Below are positions 1 through 64,000 of a stretch of DNA of 64,000 nt, piece by piece (position 1 is the first letter of the stretch; each line of letters starts with the position of its first letter). The stretch lies in assembly GCA_964006375.1 (NCBI GenBank), contig OZ023265.1:172263943-172327942 (forward strand). The letters run 5' to 3'. The notes below the pieces were generated by a model. That model saw only the letters and a program-made list of their open reading frames with translations, was not told the origin of the DNA and did not search any database. This stretch comes from Tillus elongatus (Eukaryota > Arthropoda > Insecta > Coleoptera > Cleridae). The translations under genes were made by a program, and so were the position numbers.

Positions 1-58801
<58,801 letters not shown>

Positions 58802-59430
58802 GTTGAAGATTTTGTATTAATTTTACTGTTATGTTAGAACTAATATTTATAAATGGTGTAAGTAATAATCGGTTGTTAAAAGATGCCAACACAATTGTAA
58901 TGAATTTATAATGTATTTCTTGGATCTTTTAATCTTTTATTTGTATAGGGGTCTATAAATTTGACCTCTGCATTTTATTTTTTCTGGTCTAAGCATTATG
59001 CTTAAATTTTGTCAGTGCCATCCTTGTTCCATTAGAGCATTTGTTTAGTGTTATGAGTTTTGCACCGAATTCAATGTATTTGTCTTCCAAAAGCTTTTTC
59101 GCTCATATAATCAATTGGCGTTAAATTTGGACAACACAGGGGATGAGTCAACAGTTCCCAATACAATGTAGCCAGATTATATATTTGTATTGTTTTTCAC
59201 GTACTGTGCAGGTAGCATTTAATGTGATTTTACCCTGATCTTCAGAAAAAAGAATACTTCTTTGATATAATGAAGAATTTTACTCCAGACCCATCTCATT
59301 TTGTCTTCCAAAAACTTTTTCGCAGCTTCAAGGAAATTATGACCAATTGACACCAAATGTGGCAACACTTTCCTGTCCAATTTAGATAAATGTCCAATGT
59401 TTGATTTCACTTCACAACTTGCATAATGTA
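58802..59430 (+). other. 3' UTR and flanking sequence
   Basis: Begins after the stop codon. AT-rich; only variant poly(A) signals seen, so cleavage cannot be placed. Confidence 0.5.
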
Positions 59431-60883
59431 CAGGGTGAGATAAACTCGATGTCCCTGCTCTATTGTAAAAAAAAAGGTAAAGGGATAGAAAAAATCTGAA
59501 AAGAGGTTCTTAAATGCGATTGAGTAAGGTCCATTTTAAGCCATTTTAAATGTTCCAAGTTAACAGATGGTGTTCTGTAAACTTTATTTTTCAAAGCTCC
59601 CCCACAGGAAAAAGTCTAGTGGGGTCAAATCCGGTGATTTAGGCGGCCACTGTATCAGTCCATTTATACCTATCCATTTTTCTCCGTAAGTTTCATTTAA
59701 ATATTGTTGGACAATTCTTGCTTTATGCGGTGGAGCTCCGTCATGTTGGAAACACATGTTTGCTCGCAGCTCTAATGGCACATTTTCAAGCAGCACTGGA
59801 AGTTGTTCTTGGAGAAATTGCAAATATCGCTCACCATGTAAAATTCCTTCGTAAATGCCCGTTAATAATACCACACCAAACGTTAATTCCGAAGTGTCCT
59901 TGACTTTCAATTGGATTGACAAAATGTGGATTTTCAGTACCCCAAATATGCACATTTTTTTTTATTGAGCTTACCGTTACTAACAAAACAATTTTCGTCC
60001 ATCCACAACACATGCTGCAAAAACGATTGTTATTGATCAAGTTTACCATCTCTTGGGCAATATAATCAATTCTTCGTTGTTGATGATCTGACAAGTGTTC
60101 TAAGTTATAAGTTTATAATCGTGATAACCATTTTCTTTCAAAAATGTTCGTATCGAACTATATTTTAAATTCAACTCACGACAGGCTTGCCGAATCGAGT
60201 TCCTTGAATGGTCGTCAAAATACTGCAAAACAGTGGCAGCAGTATTGTCAGAATTGACCCTTCCAGCAATTTTCTTCCCTTTCAAGAAGAAAATGCTTCG
60301 TGATTTGCACGTAAATTGCGTTCTAATCTTGCAAATATTTTTAAGCTTGGAATAACACATTCATGGTATTTCTGGGTGTATAACTGAACTGCTCTTCTAG
60401 GGTTCTTTTGAGATTCACCATAAACTAATAACGTATCGATTTTTTCGTTGTGCGTAAACATTTTTCATATTGAAATGACAACAAAAGAATATTTGTAAAC
60501 CATAAAATGTTGCTACCACAGATAAAACTTTGCTATTTTTTTCCAAACCTTCTCGTTTATATCGTGATGGTTGCGCGATTTTTTTGTTATACTTTTTTCT
60601 ACAAATTTGGTTATAACTTTTTAACGGAAAAAGATAGCAATTTTTTTTCTTTGCATAATTTGTCCAGAAAAAATAGTTCTTTTTAGATATGTCAAAATAT
60701 AGGTATGTTTCTGGGGAAAAAATTCTATGACGTCATTACTTCAGTTTCCAAATATCTAAAAATATGCAAATTTGGCTTAAAATGGACCTTACTCAATCCC
60801 ATTTAAGAACCTCTTTTCAGATTTTTTCTAACGCTTTTCCTTTTCTTACAATAGAGCAGAGACATCGAGTTTCGCTCACCCTG
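59431..60883 (-). mobile_element. Tc1/mariner-like DNA transposon, family T8, inserted at the centre of a palindrome
   Basis: Termini CAGGGTGAGATAAACTCGAT and complement (with GC for GA near the right end), TA at 59429-59430 and 60884-60885. Inverted repeats run at least 110 bp. Outside the TA, CATAATG precedes and CATTATG follows. The minus-strand transposase relic is at 59584-60360. Confidence 0.86.
59584..60360 (-). pseudogene. transposase of T8
   Basis: Frames join as DNTAATVLQYFDDHSRNSIR, SSIRTFLKENGYHDYKL, HLSDHQQRRIDYIAQEMVNL, a frameshifted W-DEN first Asp site, IWGTENPHFVNPIESQGHFG, INVWCGIINGH, LQFLQEQLPVLLENVPLELR, MCFQHDGAPPHKARIVQQYL (second Asp), WPPKSPDLTPLDFFLWGSFE (third Asp), stop. 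Lesions are single-base indels, two of them in homopolymers. Confidence 0.83.
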
Positions 60884-63181
<2,298 letters not shown>

Positions 63182-63239
63182 GCACACACTATATACACAC
63201 ATTTCGTCACCTTGACTCAATACCGGTTTTAAGGGAGGG

Positions 63240-63580
63240 AGGGTGGTGCAAGCCGGTGTGCTTGCCCCGAGCAGCAAATTTAAGTGTAGCACAGCGACAG
63301 AATTCATTAAAAGATTTAGTATCAGTGGCAGACAGGAAATTTGGGCAAACAGACATAATTGGAAGCAGCAAGACAAGATGGTCCCCAAAACATGTGGCTG
63401 TGAAAGCCCTTTTAAATAATTTACCAGAAGTAGTGAAATCCTTGGAAAAAAAAATCAAGAAATTTCTCTCAAGGCTGATACAAAGTGTGAAGAATTTTCA
63501 ATTTATTATCAACTTAACAATTTGGGCTACCATTCTTCAAGTAACTATTGAAATTAAAAAGAAAGATATACAATTCTGAT
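63240..63580 (+). pseudogene. hAT-type (DUF4371-like) transposase fragment
   Basis: ORF from 63256: NSLKDLVSVADRKFGQTDII, SSKTRWSPKHVAVKALLNNL, PEVVKSLEKKIKKFLSRLIQ. 'KTRWS.RH.A..AL..N..EV' is a recurring signature of hAT-derived ZMYM/DUF4371 proteins. No start, no catalytic domain; the remaining bases to 64000 show only short related-looking scraps (63707-63874). Confidence 0.5.
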
Positions 63581-64000
63581 GCGTTTCGTCGTTTTAATGT
63601 AAGATCTAACCAAAATTGTGAGAAAATCCTAGGTTATGTTGAATAGTTGAATATAAGAGGCTGAAACTGAAAATGTTTTAAATAGCAAATGTGTTTTTTT
63701 TTAAAGAAAGCAGACATCAAATTTAATTACCAGTATGACCTATGTAGTAGAAACAATGTACCATATATCATCAAAATAACGTTATTGCTTGAAAATGTAC
63801 AAAACATTTTCGAAAATAAACTTAAAATGTTCCCGAAAAAACTAGTTTCTTGGCCAATGAACCTTGTAGGTTAATATCAAATTGAGCTATTCAAATTTGA
63901 AGCATTTAATATAAATTCGCTACCATAACGCACTTGCCGCATCCAGAATTTATTTTCTTACAAACGTTCAAATTGAAACATGCATTATAATTTCGTGGTC

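Overview
The window is AT-rich animal DNA with GT-AG introns. The transposon complement (DUF4817/DDE-type Tc1-mariner elements, mariners, APE-type LINEs) points to an insect. A beetle-like, repeat-rich genome is my guess, but the species cannot be fixed from sequence alone.

One host gene runs almost the whole length on the + strand, from before base 1 to the stop codon at 58799-58801. I resolve 16 coding exons whose phases all agree. They join into 5859 coding bases (1952 residues plus stop), with the 5' end missing. Domain order is: a long Pro/Thr/Ser- and Lys/Glu-rich N-terminal region, a PHD finger, a four-Cys zinc motif, a TFIIS central domain, an Arg/Ser-rich tract, a SPOC domain and a proline-rich tail. 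That is the PHF3/DIDO1 family, whose Drosophila member is pps (protein partner of snf). These nuclear proteins link chromatin, RNA polymerase II and splicing.

The introns hold nearly all the rest. Intron 1 (2056-10964): a minus-strand RNase H LINE split by a second LINE, a decayed transposase, and a DNA transposon with ~620 bp inverted repeats. Intron 2: an intron-containing transposase relic and a 90 bp retroposon just before the PHD exon. Intron 4: a hairpin insertion and a LINE. Intron 5: a transposon lying inside a (TA)n array. Intron 7: a LINE. Intron 8 (11 kb): an 84-bp tandem array, a transposon with a LINE nested in its inverted repeat, a DUF7869-like relic and mariner pieces. Intron 9: a hAT-like palindromic element. 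Intron 11: two head-to-head LINE fragments. Intron 12: a LINE. Intron 13 (11.5 kb): a second copy of the intron-1 transposon, a chimeric junction, an LTR-like GC-richer tract and a LINE with endonuclease. Intron 15: almost entirely a mariner. Downstream of the gene are another DNA transposon, a 339-bp (AT)n array, a minus-strand LINE and a hAT-like fragment.

I found no undescribed multi-gene system. The most interesting signals are a near-perfect 93-bp-arm hairpin inside a transcribed intron, the unnamed repeat family it belongs to (which also forms an exact 84-bp array), a retroposon 10-20 bases upstream of an essential splice acceptor, short spliceosomal introns inside two transposases, and several insertions whose target-site duplications can be read exactly.
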